The notes: generated by a model from the sequence alone, not told the origin. A stretch of 64,000 nt of DNA from Planctomycetota bacterium (GCA_016713175.1 JADJPQ010000001.1:310001-374000); one strand, 5' to 3'; counted from the first letter of the stretch, positions 34,468 through 44,129 are shown. Numbers and translations are program-made.

Positions 34468-35628
34468 ATGTCGCTGCGAGTTCGGCGTGCGCTGGTTGCC
34501 GGGTCGGTCGTCACCGGGTTGCTGACTGCCCAGACCTTCGAGGACATGGGCACGCTGCGCAACCCGAAGTTGCCGTGGTCGAACGTGCTGCAGGTCAAGG
34601 CCGGCGTGCTCGGGTCGTTGGCCAGTCCCGAAGACGAAACGGCGGGCCTGGTCGACGAGGTCGCCTGGGACGGCCACGTCTGGTTTCACACCGACGGTGC
34701 CGAGCAGGGCGGTGACCTCGATGTCTATGCCGGTCGCGACGGCCTCTACTTCGGCCTGCAGAACGGCAACGATCCCAACGCGACGGCGACGCGGCTGGAA
34801 CTGAAAGGCCGGCTGTGGCCGTTCTATCGCGAGGGGGCGTATCGAGGCGACACCTTCGTGCCGATCGGCCAGTACGAAGGGAGTGACTACGAGGCCTACC
34901 TCGGGTTCGGTCGGGAGGTGCAGCAGGGACTGTTCTTCGAACTCGGCCCGTTCTTCCGCCGGCAGACGTTCGATCGCAACGAGCGCACCGATCCGTCGTT
35001 CACGATCCCGAGCGACTTCAATGCCTACGGCGCCCGCATGTTCCTCGAGCACTCGACCGTGCAGTACGAGCGGCGCAGCGGTCTGCCGACCGACGGGTTC
35101 GTGCTGACCGTGGTCGGCGAGCGGGAATGGAACGACAGCGACCAGCCGTTCGGCAGCGCCAGCAACGAGACCGAACTGCCGGGCGCCGTCTGGCGCGCGC
35201 GCGGTCGGCTGGAGTGGTACGTCCAGCAGAGCGACTCGATCTGCTGGGAGATTCCGACGACCGCCTCGATCTCCGACGAGACCGACCGCGTCTGGAACTA
35301 CGATGCGTCGCGGCCGCAGGGCAACCTGTGGGCCGATGTGCAGGTGCGCCTGCGCATGGAGCTGGGCAGCAGCATCCAGTTGACGCCGTTCGCGCACGGG
35401 CAGTACGTGGAGATCCGCGAAGAGAACGGGCCGGGCACCGACGAGAAGACGTTCTTCGGCGGCGGCGTCGAGGCGTGGTTGCACTTTTCCGACGCGGTGT
35501 CGTTCAACGCCTGGTATTCGTACCTCGACAACGAAAGCCGGCCATCGGTCAGCATCGACGAGGATGCCCACGGCCAGCACATGTTCTTCGCCGGGATGGT
35601 GTTCCGGTTCGGCAGCAAGCGCCGCTGA
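34468..35628 (+). CDS. Outer-membrane beta-barrel-like exported protein of unknown function
   Basis: 386 residues from the ATG at 34468; the TTG three codons earlier is less likely. Signal peptide to about residue 22 (GLLTAQ). The rest alternates polar and aromatic residues with acidic turns, for example GRDGLYFGLQNGNDPN, YVQQSDSICWEIPTTA and MELGSSIQLTPFAHGQYVEI, and ends with the strand MFFAGMVFRFGSKRR, whose near-terminal Phe resembles barrel signals. This pattern suggests a porin-like barrel of about 14-16 strands. No domain can be named. Confidence 0.7.
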   Translation: MSLRVRRALVAGSVVTGLLTAQTFEDMGTLRNPKLPWSNVLQVKAGVLGSLASPEDETAGLVDEVAWDGHVWFHTDGAEQGGDLDVYAGRDGLYFGLQNGNDPNATATRLELKGRLWPFYREGAYRGDTFVPIGQYEGSDYEAYLGFGREVQQGLFFELGPFFRRQTFDRNERTDPSFTIPSDFNAYGARMFLEHSTVQYERRSGLPTDGFVLTVVGEREWNDSDQPFGSASNETELPGAVWRARGRLEWYVQQSDSICWEIPTTASISDETDRVWNYDASRPQGNLWADVQVRLRMELGSSIQLTPFAHGQYVEIREENGPGTDEKTFFGGGVEAWLHFSDAVSFNAWYSYLDNESRPSVSIDEDAHGQHMFFAGMVFRFGSKRR

Positions 35629-35643
35629 GCGACGCGCCCGCGA

Positions 35644-37752
35644 TCACTTGCCGGCGACCGGCGGCGTGAACTGCGGCGTGAACTGCGACCAGACGGCTTC
35701 GTGGCGGGTCTGGCCTTCGTTGGTCGTCGTCACGCACTGGAACGGCACGCGCAAGCTGCCCACCGTCCGGTAATCCGACCAGCGCTCTTCCAGATGGACG
35801 ATCGCGCCATCGGGTTCGGTCTCCCACGACTCGACGATCCGCACCAGCAGCGAATCGGTGTCGATCCACACGCGCAACCGGTCGAAGCGATCGGAGGTCG
35901 CTTCCAGCACCATCAGGTCGCGGTCGTCGACGCGCCGTTGCGCGATCGGCCGGAAGCGCAGGCGATCGGTGGCGAACGCGGCCAGCAGCGCGATCGGATG
36001 CCGTTCGGCCTGGCGCAGCCGCCAACCGGCTTCGGCCGGCGACAGCTTCGCTTCACTGTTGCCCGAACGTTCGATCCACACCGTCGGCTGGATGCTGGTG
36101 GTGACCGTGGCGCCGAGCAGCTGTCGGGAACGTTCCAGCGTCCCGGCGGCGGACCACTGCAGCGTTTCTTCGATGGCCGGAGCGGACGGGGCTCGGCGTG
36201 TGCAGGTGCCTCGATAGCCCGTCAGTCGCTGCAGTTCGGCCTTGCCGCCCATGGCTTCGCAGGCGCCATCGAGCCATGGCGCACTGTCTTGCGCCGGTCG
36301 CGTCGTGGCCGTGCCGGTGAACCGGGCCGCCAGCGCCGCGGGCAACAAGGCGAACGGCTGGGCCGACGCGCCAGCCGGCGGCTCGCCGCCGATGGCGATC
36401 AGCGCCGCCGGGCGGCGAAGCCAGGCCTCGATGGCGGCGCCGACGTCGAACGTCGGTGCGGCGACATCTCGTTCGAGGGTGGCCGCCGCGGCGGCCGCGG
36501 TCGTCGACCGCAGCGACCAGACCAGTTCCGCACGCAGCGCGGCATGCGCGTCACCGGTGGCCAGGCGAGCGATCAGTGGCACGCGCTGGCGGGCGAGGGT
36601 CAGTTCCGACGTCGTCGGCGGCAGATCGCGCAGCGATTGGCGCGCCGCCAGCACGGCGTCCCACAGCGGTCGGACGCGCTCGGGGAGCACATCGGCCGTC
36701 AGCGCCAGCGCCGCCAGTTCGGCGTTGCGGACCGTGCGGGCGCGCCAACGGATGTCGCCCAGGCCTTGCTGCTGTTGCACCTTCTCGAGTCGGCCGCCGA
36801 TGCCGTCCAGCGTCAACAGCGCATGCGCGAGCAGCATCCCACCGGCATCGAACGCGGTCGGATCCGGCATCGGCAGCAACAGCGTGACCCGACATGGCAT
36901 GCCCGGGGCCGCCGCCCACCACAGCCCCTCGGTCATGCTGCGGGCCTTCGCTTCGGCGTCGCGCCCGATCGGCAAGGGGACCGCCTGCCAGGTGCCGATC
37001 GAACCAGCGACCGCAGCGGCGACCTCATGCGGCAGGGCGTCGACCCGGACCGCCAGCACGGTCCGATCGGGCCGGAACGAGCGGGCCATGAACAGGCCGA
37101 CGTCGGACGGGTCGCGGTCGAGCAGTTCTTCCAGGTGGGCGGCGGGGCCGCCGAAACCGAGCAGGAATCCCGGTACCGCAGCGGTACCTGGATCCATCCA
37201 GATGGCGCGGGCCTGTCGCGTCAGCATCCGTTCGCGGATCAGTTCGAGTTGCGGTCGCGGCGGCGGTTGCGCGGCGAGTGCCTGGTGCAAGGCGTTCAGG
37301 CCATCGCGCCAGCGATCGCGCGGCACGCGCAGCGTGAGCCATGTGCTGGCGGGACCGACTTCGGTGAGTACGCGACCGCCGAGCTTCTCGGCGGTGTCGC
37401 GCAGCCCGGTGCGACCGCTGGCGGCGTCGGTGTTCTCCAGTACGGCTTCGAGCGCCAGTTCGGCGACTCCCGGTTTGCCCTGATCGGTGCCGACCAGGAA
37501 GGCGAGCTGCAGGTCGCAGAACGGCGCGTTGGCCGGCAGCGGCAGCGCCAACGCCGCCATGCCGTTGGGCAGCGTGGCGCGGAGAGCGGTCATCGTCGGG
37601 GCCTGCGGCGCCGGCGGGTCGGTCGGCCCCGGCGTCGGTCCGGTCGGGGGGGTGGAGGTCGTTGGCTCCGCAACCGGCGGTGCTGGCGGCGCGCCGGCGC
37701 AACCGGGCAGCACGGTGAACGCGAGAAGGCTGGCGCGGCGCAGGGAGTTCAT
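35644..37752 (-). CDS. M16 (insulinase-like) lipoprotein without the zinc motif, fused to a LolA-like domain
   Basis: 702 residues. A lipobox LPGC (15-18) marks it as a lipoprotein, followed by a Pro/Thr-rich linker (about 20-52). Residues about 53-470 are two M16 repeats: RATLPNGMAALALPLPANAP, GKPGVAELALEAVLENT, FRPDRTVLAVRVDALPHEVA. The HxxEH zinc motif is replaced (ELALE), so proteolysis is unlikely. The last about 190 residues (AMGGKAELQRLTGYRGTCTR ... DYRTVGSLRVPFQ) resemble LolA-like/outer-membrane lipoprotein-sorting beta-folds attached to some M16 proteins. The start overlaps the upstream M16 gene by 4 bp; the two probably form a heterodimer. Confidence 0.85.
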   Translation of the reverse strand: MNSLRRASLLAFTVLPGCAGAPPAPPVAEPTTSTPPTGPTPGPTDPPAPQAPTMTALRATLPNGMAALALPLPANAPFCDLQLAFLVGTDQGKPGVAELALEAVLENTDAASGRTGLRDTAEKLGGRVLTEVGPASTWLTLRVPRDRWRDGLNALHQALAAQPPPRPQLELIRERMLTRQARAIWMDPGTAAVPGFLLGFGGPAAHLEELLDRDPSDVGLFMARSFRPDRTVLAVRVDALPHEVAAAVAGSIGTWQAVPLPIGRDAEAKARSMTEGLWWAAAPGMPCRVTLLLPMPDPTAFDAGGMLLAHALLTLDGIGGRLEKVQQQQGLGDIRWRARTVRNAELAALALTADVLPERVRPLWDAVLAARQSLRDLPPTTSELTLARQRVPLIARLATGDAHAALRAELVWSLRSTTAAAAAATLERDVAAPTFDVGAAIEAWLRRPAALIAIGGEPPAGASAQPFALLPAALAARFTGTATTRPAQDSAPWLDGACEAMGGKAELQRLTGYRGTCTRRAPSAPAIEETLQWSAAGTLERSRQLLGATVTTSIQPTVWIERSGNSEAKLSPAEAGWRLRQAERHPIALLAAFATDRLRFRPIAQRRVDDRDLMVLEATSDRFDRLRVWIDTDSLLVRIVESWETEPDGAIVHLEERWSDYRTVGSLRVPFQCVTTTNEGQTRHEAVWSQFTPQFTPPVAGK

Positions 37753-39209
37753 GGCGCTTTGCTCGCCACCACGACCGGTTGGCTGGCGAGAATGCGGGTC
37801 AGCAGGGGTGGGACATTGCGAACGTCGCCGCCGCGCGGTGGCGACGGCGGCAGTTTCGAGCCGGGTTGCACCAGCAGGTCCGCGGCCAGCCGTTCCGCGA
37901 GCAGGCGCGGCTGCTGCGTCGCCAGTTCGTGATCGCGGATCGCAGCGAGCAACTGACCGTCGAGCTGGCCCGCGGCCGGCGGTTTGGCAACCAGGCTGTC
38001 GCACAGCTTCAGCACCTGCTCGGCCAGGTCGTGGTCGCGACCGCCCGGTTCGCTGAGTTCGAGCAGGAACAGCCCGGCACCGCCCGCGGCCGGCCATGGC
38101 GCCGACACCGAGACCACGACGTTGCTGCGGCCGAGGCGATGGAACTGCTTGGCAAGCCAGGAATCGGGGCCGCCGGCGAGCCATTTTGCCGCCATGGCGA
38201 CGGCCGCGCCGTCCTCCCGCCCGGTCAGCTGCCACGCGATCGCCGCCATCGGTTGGCGGGCACCCGGCATCTGGGAACGGCGACTCGCCTTCAGGCGCGC
38301 GGGTGCCGGTTCGGCGGTCAGTGGCGTCTGCGGCAGCGCCGTCGTCGCGAAGATCTTCGCCAGCAATGCCCGTACGGCAACAGCATCGAAGCCACCGATC
38401 AGGACCTGAACGGTGCGATCGGGCCGCTGCGTGCGTTGCCAGCAGGCCTCGGCCTGCGCGCGGGTGATCACGCCACCGCCCGGCCGTTCGCCGACCCGGG
38501 CGAGGCTGCTGCCGGCGAACGCCAGGGCCAGCAGTTCGGCGCGCAACGGCGCCAGGGGGTTGGCGTCCCAGGCGATCGTCTGGCGAGCACGCAGTTCGTT
38601 CCAGATCGGCAACACGCGGCGCAGTGGCTGCTGTTCGCGCCGCTCGACCAGCAAGGTGGCCACCCGTTCCAACGCCGCCGCGGTCGTCGTCAGCGACACG
38701 ATCGCGGCGCCCGGCGCCATCCACGTTCGCAGCTCGGCGGCCGGCGCGGTGGCCAGCACCCGGGCGAACGCATCGATGTCGCTCGAAGCGGCGGCGGCGG
38801 CCTCGGCGGCATCGTGCCGTTGCTGCAGTTCGGCCGGCGGCCGGCCTTCGACGCGCGGTGCGACGGCGAGTGCCGTCGCCGCTTCGTCGAGCGCGGTCAA
38901 CGCCATGCGTTCGGCCTGGGGATCGCGGCTGCCGATCGCCCAGGTGCCGAGCAACGAGGCCTGCACGCACGCTTCCGCGAGGCCCTCCTGGCCGGGAACG
39001 TCTTCGCGCGGACCCGCCGGGGTTGCGATCGCCCAGTGCACCAGTCCGCTGTCGTCGGGCAGCAACACGAAACGGCTGCCATCCGGTGTCCTGAAGTCGA
39101 TCGGCGCTGGAGCCTGCTGGGCCAGCGCGGCTGCACCGACCCAGGCGGCCAGCAGCGCGCGCCGGCACCGGCCGCCGGCACTCGGGCGCGGGTCATGCCT
39201 GCGCCGCAT
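37749..39209 (-). CDS. Exported M16-like protein lacking the zinc-binding motif
   Basis: 486 residues from the ATG at 39209. Signal peptide with a basic n-region and cleavage near AALAQQ. The M16 fold is recognisable from FRTPDGSRFVLLPDDSGLVH, PGQEGLAEACVQASLLGT, RTVQVLIGGFDAVAVRALLA and ALAFAGSSLARVGERPGGG. At the HxxEH position it has EACVQ, so catalytic residues are gone, as in its partner downstream. In known M16B pairs usually one subunit keeps the zinc site; here neither does. The 5' end overlaps lpxA by 17 bp and the 3' end overlaps the partner gene. Confidence 0.83.
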   Translation of the reverse strand: MRRRHDPRPSAGGRCRRALLAAWVGAAALAQQAPAPIDFRTPDGSRFVLLPDDSGLVHWAIATPAGPREDVPGQEGLAEACVQASLLGTWAIGSRDPQAERMALTALDEAATALAVAPRVEGRPPAELQQRHDAAEAAAAASSDIDAFARVLATAPAAELRTWMAPGAAIVSLTTTAAALERVATLLVERREQQPLRRVLPIWNELRARQTIAWDANPLAPLRAELLALAFAGSSLARVGERPGGGVITRAQAEACWQRTQRPDRTVQVLIGGFDAVAVRALLAKIFATTALPQTPLTAEPAPARLKASRRSQMPGARQPMAAIAWQLTGREDGAAVAMAAKWLAGGPDSWLAKQFHRLGRSNVVVSVSAPWPAAGGAGLFLLELSEPGGRDHDLAEQVLKLCDSLVAKPPAAGQLDGQLLAAIRDHELATQQPRLLAERLAADLLVQPGSKLPPSPPRGGDVRNVPPLLTRILASQPVVVASKAP

Positions 39210-40071
39210 CGTCGCCGTTCCGCGGTTGTTGTTCTTGGTGCGGCGTGAGTTCATCACCGGGATCGCCGGCGTGCTGGCGGCCGCCGCGCGGTTGGCAGAC
39301 ACCGCGCTTGCTGGCCGCGACGAAATCGACGATCCGCCGGCAGGCATCTTCGCGGTACAGCGAGCTCTTGCGCACCTGTTCGATCTTCTGGTGCAGCGAC
39401 CCGACGCGCCAGAACAGCAGCCGGAACGTCCGCTTGATGACCGCCTTCTGGGCGTTGTCGAAGCCGTTGCGGTGCAGGCCTACGACGTTGACGGCGATCA
39501 GCCGGGCGCGATCGCCCTGCAGCAGCGCGAACGGCGGCGCGTCGTGCGAGACCATCGAGCCGGCGCCGATCATCGCCAGTTCGCCGATGCGGGCGAACTG
39601 ATGGACGCCGACCATGGCGCCGAGGATCGCGCGGTCGCCGATCCAGGTGTGGCCGGCCGCCATTGCCCCGTTGGTGAACACGATGTGGCTGCCGACGGTG
39701 GCGTCGTGGCCGATGTGGCAACCCGCCAGCAGCATGTTGTGGTCACCGACCGTGGTCTGGCCGCCGCCGAACGGCGTGCCACCGTGGATCGTCACATGTT
39801 CGCGGATCTTGTTGTGGTTGCCGATCCGCAGCCGGCAGCCGGGGTCGTCGCCCTTCAGCTTCTTGTCCTGCGGATACGTGCCGAGCACGGCGAACGGGAA
39901 GACCTCGTTGTCGGTGCCGAGCCAGGTGTCGCCGTCCATGACGACGTGCGCCTGCAGCCGCGTCCGGGCGCCGATCCTGACCCTGGGCCCGAGGACGCAG
40001 TACGGGCCGACTTCGACGTCGGCGCCCAATTCGGCGCCGGTTGCGAGGATCGCGGTCGGGTGGACTCCCAT
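39193..40071 (-). CDS. lpxA: UDP-N-acetylglucosamine O-acyltransferase LpxA
   Basis: 292 residues from the ATG at 40071 (MGVHPTAI). Left-handed beta-helix of hexapeptide repeats (about 1-190), with IGNHNKIREHVTIHGGTPFG, the catalytic-His block CHIGHDATVGSHIVFTNGA and MVGVHQFARIGELAMIGAGS; then the helical C-terminal domain, including VNVVGLHRNGF. It performs the first acylation of lipid A synthesis in the cytoplasm, good evidence for an LPS-type outer membrane. The last about 35 residues are extra compared with E. coli and look disordered. It shares its 3' end with the M16 pair. Confidence 0.95.
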   Translation of the reverse strand: MGVHPTAILATGAELGADVEVGPYCVLGPRVRIGARTRLQAHVVMDGDTWLGTDNEVFPFAVLGTYPQDKKLKGDDPGCRLRIGNHNKIREHVTIHGGTPFGGGQTTVGDHNMLLAGCHIGHDATVGSHIVFTNGAMAAGHTWIGDRAILGAMVGVHQFARIGELAMIGAGSMVSHDAPPFALLQGDRARLIAVNVVGLHRNGFDNAQKAVIKRTFRLLFWRVGSLHQKIEQVRKSSLYREDACRRIVDFVAASKRGVCQPRGGRQHAGDPGDELTPHQEQQPRNGDDAAQA

Positions 40072-40327
40072 CGTTGGGTCGGCTCCGGCGCGTGGCACCG
40101 GGGGGCGATTTCATACCCGGGAACGGGAGTGGTCGCCACCGCCGCCTGTCCCGTGGCCGTCGCGATTCCCGGACTGCGGTCCGCCGTAGCCGGTTCGGTG
40201 CGATCGTCGTGCCGGGAGCATGCTGGCAGTTTGCCGAGCTGGCGGCGATCCTGTCGACCGTGCGCCGTCCTGTGTTCGCCTTGGAGTTCCTGTTGGCAAC
40301 GACCCTTGCCGCCACGGAGGTGTCGTG

Positions 40328-42049
40328 ATGGCCATTCATCGCGGTGAGGCAATCGCCCCGGGGGTGGCGGTCGGCCCGGTGCTGCTGCGAGGCTACGAGA
40401 CGGACTCGGGGCTCGGCCGGCGGATCCCGGCCGATCAGATCGAGAACGAACTCAATCGGCTGCGCGACGCGCTGCAGCGCAGCAAGGCGCAGATCGAGGA
40501 GATCAAGCACAAGCAGCAGGGTACGCTCGGCGAGGCCGAACTGCGGATCTTCGACTCGCACGTCGCCTATCTGGCCGATCCGATGTTCGTCATCGAGATC
40601 GAGAACCAGGTCATGCAGGAACGCTTCTCGGTGCGCGAGGCGGTGCGCCTCGTGGTCGAGAAATACGACCGGATCTTCCAGCTGGTCGAGAGCGACCTGC
40701 TGCGCCGCCGCGCCAGCGACCTGCGCGATGTGGCGACCCGGCTGCTGCGCAATCTCGGCGACGATCCGCGCGCAGCCGACGGTCGGCGGCCCGGCGGCCC
40801 GTATGTGCTGGCGACGCGCAAGCTGACCACGGTCGACATGTTCAACCTCGACAATGAACGGGTCGAGGGCATCCTGACCGAGGAAGGCGGGATGAGTTCG
40901 CATGCGGCGATCCTGGCGCGCGGCATGGGCATCCCGACGCTGACCGGCATCCGCGATCTGGCACGGCTGGTGCGCGACGGCGAGATCGTCGTGATCGACG
41001 CCAGCACCGGCGAACTGCGGACCGAACCCGACGAAGCGGCGCTGGCCGCGGCGACCACCGCTTCGCAACAGTGGAAGCAGACGCGCGCGCAGGGCCCGGA
41101 CCCGGCGCAGCGGCACGGCACGCGCGATGGCACGCCGGTGCGACTGCTGGGCTCCTGCGGCAGTCCCGGCGAGGCCGAACTGGTGCATACCTTCGGCATG
41201 GCCGGCATCGGCCTCTACCGCACCGAATTGTTGTTCCTGGTCGAGAAGGGCAATCCCGACGAAGAGCAGCTCGTCGCGCATTACCGGCAGATCGCGGTCG
41301 GCCAGTCGGGACGGCCGGCGTGGTTCCGGCTGTTCGATGTGGCCGGCGCGACGCTGCTCGGCGAGGTTGCTGCCAACGAACGCAATCCGGCGATGGGGCA
41401 GCGCGGCATCCGCGGTCTGTTCGTGAAGCAGGATATCCTGCGGCGGCAGTTCCGGGCGATCCTGCGGGCCTGCGTCGGCGTCGACGACGCGGCGGTGCTG
41501 GTGCCGTTCGTGACGTCGCTGCCGGATCTGCAGCGCGCCAAGTCGATCATGCTCGAGGAACGCGTGGCGCTGCGCAAGGCGAAGGTGCCATGCGCCGACC
41601 GGTTGCGGCTGGCGCCGATCGTCGAAGTGCCGGCGGCGGCCTTGAATCTGCAGGCGCTCCTGGTCGAGGCCGACTTCGCGGTCGTCGCGATCGACGATCT
41701 GCAGCAGTTCCTGCTCGCGGCCGATCGCGACAACGCGACGGTGCGCGAGTATCAGGAACTGGCACATCCGGCGCTGTTCGAATTGCTGGCGCGGATGGCT
41801 AAGGATGCCGAGCGGCGCGAAAAGGACCTGGTGCTGTTCGGCGAAGCGGCGGCGGATCCGACGCGGATGCCGTTCTATCTCGGCGCCGGCTATCGGACGT
41901 TCGCGGTGGCGCCGGTGCGGCTGCGTGGGTTGCTGAAGGTGCTGCAGCGGTACTCGGTCGAGGAGTGTCGGAAGATCGCGGCGCGGATCCTGGAGGCGCC
42001 GCGGTCGGTGGATGTGCAGAAGGTGCTGGTCGGGATCGAAACGGGATGA
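40328..42049 (+). CDS. ptsI: PTS enzyme I homologue with altered catalytic residues
   Basis: 573 residues from the ATG at 40328 behind GGAGGTG. The phospho-histidine is H192 (EEGGMSSHAAILARGMGIPT). The PEP-domain barrel keeps R298 (GIGLYRTELLF), R334, R359 (MGQRGIR), E433 (IVEVP), D457 and R467. Three positions differ from E. coli enzyme I: the Cys502 acid/base is F504 (VLFGEAAADP for the family CGE-A-D), the GGDK lysine segment reads VAGAT, and the Asn454 position is Asp. The enzyme normally passes phosphate from PEP to HPr; here catalysis may be weakened or changed. No HPr, EII or hprK gene lies nearby. Confidence 0.88.
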   Translation: MAIHRGEAIAPGVAVGPVLLRGYETDSGLGRRIPADQIENELNRLRDALQRSKAQIEEIKHKQQGTLGEAELRIFDSHVAYLADPMFVIEIENQVMQERFSVREAVRLVVEKYDRIFQLVESDLLRRRASDLRDVATRLLRNLGDDPRAADGRRPGGPYVLATRKLTTVDMFNLDNERVEGILTEEGGMSSHAAILARGMGIPTLTGIRDLARLVRDGEIVVIDASTGELRTEPDEAALAAATTASQQWKQTRAQGPDPAQRHGTRDGTPVRLLGSCGSPGEAELVHTFGMAGIGLYRTELLFLVEKGNPDEEQLVAHYRQIAVGQSGRPAWFRLFDVAGATLLGEVAANERNPAMGQRGIRGLFVKQDILRRQFRAILRACVGVDDAAVLVPFVTSLPDLQRAKSIMLEERVALRKAKVPCADRLRLAPIVEVPAAALNLQALLVEADFAVVAIDDLQQFLLAADRDNATVREYQELAHPALFELLARMAKDAERREKDLVLFGEAAADPTRMPFYLGAGYRTFAVAPVRLRGLLKVLQRYSVEECRKIAARILEAPRSVDVQKVLVGIETG

Positions 42050-42053
42050 CTGG

Positions 42054-42941
42054 TTACTCGCCGTGCCAGGCGGCGGTCAGTTCACACCACATCGCCAGGC
42101 CCGCCCAGGTGCCGAACGTCCGGTAGCGCTGTTCGATCACACCATCGGGCATACGGCGTCCCAGGATCCGGGCGAACTCCGCCCGACACCACGAATCGAG
42201 CGCGAAGTCGTCGTAGCGACCGAGCAGCCGCAGGGCCTGGCCGGCGGCGTAGGGGCCAAAGCCATCGAGTGCGAGCAGTGACTTGCGTAGCTCCGTCGTC
42301 GGCAGATCGGGATCCAGGAACATCGCGTCGGTCAGTTCGCCCGCCGCGAATCGGCGCGCTAGGCTCGCCGCGGCGCGGGCGCGGTAGCCGGCCCGCACGG
42401 TGTTGCGGAAGAACGCTTCGTCGCGCGCACACTCGGTCGGCGTCGGGAAGGCGCGAGTGCCATCGGGCGCCACGGCGCCGCACGCGTCGACCAGGTTCTG
42501 CGTCATCGATTCCGTCAAGGACCAGGAACAGTTGGTCGTGAACAGCAGCTTCATCAGATCCTCGAACACCGTCGCCGAACGCAACAACCGACCGCCGCCG
42601 CGGCGGGCGACCCAGCGCAGGCTCGGCCTCGAACTGCACGCGACGTGGAACGCGGTCAGGTCGTCGTCGAGGCGCAGCATGTGCGCGAGCTGGCGGCGGG
42701 CTTCGGCGAGTCGCGCCCGGTCGAGTCGGCGCTCGGCGCGCAACGTGACCCGCAGGCTGCCCCGGCCGGCGGTGATCGATGCCCGCACGATCTTGCCGTG
42801 CAGCCGGAGCGGCGTGAGCCACGGCGCATCGCCGCCGTCCCAGCGATGCGGCGCCAGCGCGATCCAGCCGTGACCATGCAGTGCCAACGGCAGTTCGAAC
42901 GGCGAGGGCGTCGGCAACGTCAGGCGGTGCACGTGCGGCAT
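42054..42941 (-). CDS. HhH-GPD superfamily DNA glycosylase-like protein
   Basis: 295 residues. The helix-hairpin-helix is LLALDGFGPYAAGQALRLLG (about 228-247) and the catalytic Asp follows in DDFALDSWC. No Lys occupies the OGG1 position, so a monofunctional AlkA-like glycosylase is more likely. The N-terminal about 110 residues resemble the AlkA/OGG N-domain (PWLTPLRLHGKIVRASITAG). It would remove damaged bases in the cytoplasm. It ends 4 bp from the convergent ptsI stop. Confidence 0.85.
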   Translation of the reverse strand: MPHVHRLTLPTPSPFELPLALHGHGWIALAPHRWDGGDAPWLTPLRLHGKIVRASITAGRGSLRVTLRAERRLDRARLAEARRQLAHMLRLDDDLTAFHVACSSRPSLRWVARRGGGRLLRSATVFEDLMKLLFTTNCSWSLTESMTQNLVDACGAVAPDGTRAFPTPTECARDEAFFRNTVRAGYRARAAASLARRFAAGELTDAMFLDPDLPTTELRKSLLALDGFGPYAAGQALRLLGRYDDFALDSWCRAEFARILGRRMPDGVIEQRYRTFGTWAGLAMWCELTAAWHGE

Positions 42942-42999
42942 CCTGGCAGCAGAGCCGTCGGACCTGGAACCGCCAAGCCGGCTCTGGCAAGCTGCGCGC

Positions 43000-44070
43000 G
43001 TGTTCTTGCCGCTGTCGCTCGGTCGCGTGCCGATCGGTCTGCCCGTCGTGCAGGCCGCCCTGTCGGGCTACTCGGACCTGCCGATGCGCACGATCGCGCG
43101 CGCTCACGGGGCGCCTTATGCGCTGGCCGAAGTGGTGCTCGACGCCCTGGTGCTGCAGCGCGGCAAGTTGCAGCGGCGGATCCTGTCGGTGCCCGAACAC
43201 GACCATCCGGTCGGTGGCCAGCTGATGGGCAGTCAGCCGCACACGTTCGGCGCCGCGGCACGCGAACTGGTCCGCGCCGGCTACGACGTCGTCGACATCA
43301 ACTTCGGCTGTCCGGTCAACAAGGTGCTCGGCCGGCGGCGCGGCGGCTGGTTGTTGCAGGATCCGACGACGGCGCTGGCGATCGTCGATTCGGTGTTGCA
43401 GGCGGTGGCGGGCGATGCGCCGGTGACGGTCAAGATGCGCCGGGGCTACGACGATTCGCCGACGGCCGAGGCGGACTTCTTCGCGATCCTGGAGGGTGCG
43501 TTCCTTCGCGGCGTGACCGCCGTCACGGTGCATCCGCGCAACGTCGTGCAGAAGTACGTCGGTCGGTCGCGGTGGGAGTTCCTCGCCCGCGTGCGGCGGC
43601 AATTCCAGGAACGCACGATCCTCGGCAGCGGTGACCTGTTCTCGCCATTCGATGTCGTCGACATGCTGCAGCAGACCGGCGTCGCCGGGGTGACCATGGC
43701 GCGCGGCTGCATCGGCAACCCGTTCGCGTTCACGCAGGTGCAGCAACTGCTGGCCGGCCGGCCGGCGCTGGTGCCGACGCTGCGGCAACAGCGCGACGCG
43801 CTGCTCGAACACTGGCGGCTGGCGGTGGCGTTCTACGGCGGGGAAGCGGCGGCGCTGTCGTCGGTGCGGATGCATGCGATCAAGTACGCGCAGTACCATC
43901 CGTCGCCGGTCCAGGCGCGCGAACGGATGGTGGCGGTCAGGAGCCCGGTGCAGCTCGTGGCCACGGTCGAGGAGCTGTTCGATCCGGCGCTCGATCAGGA
44001 TGTGGCGAAGGTGCTGCGCCGCGAGGACGCCGTGGTGCCCGCCATGTCAGCCGGCGATTCGTGCGGTTGA
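43000..44070 (+). CDS. dusB: tRNA-dihydrouridine synthase (DusB-like)
   Basis: 356 residues starting at GTG (43000). FMN TIM-barrel with PVVQAALSGYSDLPMRTIAR, the GQLMGS block, VDINFGCPVNKVLGRRRGGW (catalytic Cys), VTVKMRRGYDD, VHPRNVVQKYVGRSRW and GVTMARGCIGNPFAF, then the C-terminal tRNA-binding helices. It reduces uridine in the tRNA D-loop using NADPH. The canonical NMGCP is NFGCP here. It is transcribed divergently from the glycosylase gene with 58 bp between starts. Confidence 0.93.
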   Translation: MFLPLSLGRVPIGLPVVQAALSGYSDLPMRTIARAHGAPYALAEVVLDALVLQRGKLQRRILSVPEHDHPVGGQLMGSQPHTFGAAARELVRAGYDVVDINFGCPVNKVLGRRRGGWLLQDPTTALAIVDSVLQAVAGDAPVTVKMRRGYDDSPTAEADFFAILEGAFLRGVTAVTVHPRNVVQKYVGRSRWEFLARVRRQFQERTILGSGDLFSPFDVVDMLQQTGVAGVTMARGCIGNPFAFTQVQQLLAGRPALVPTLRQQRDALLEHWRLAVAFYGGEAAALSSVRMHAIKYAQYHPSPVQARERMVAVRSPVQLVATVEELFDPALDQDVAKVLRREDAVVPAMSAGDSCG

Positions 44071-44129
44071 ACGAACGGCGGCCACGGGAATGGTGACGCA
44101 GATCAACGCCGGGGCTATGGGCTCTCGCC

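Noticed and set aside
35701..37932. Long plus-strand frame opposite the M16 lipoprotein
   Set aside because: Arg/Gln/Gly-rich with no signal or domain; typical GC-rich shadow frame.
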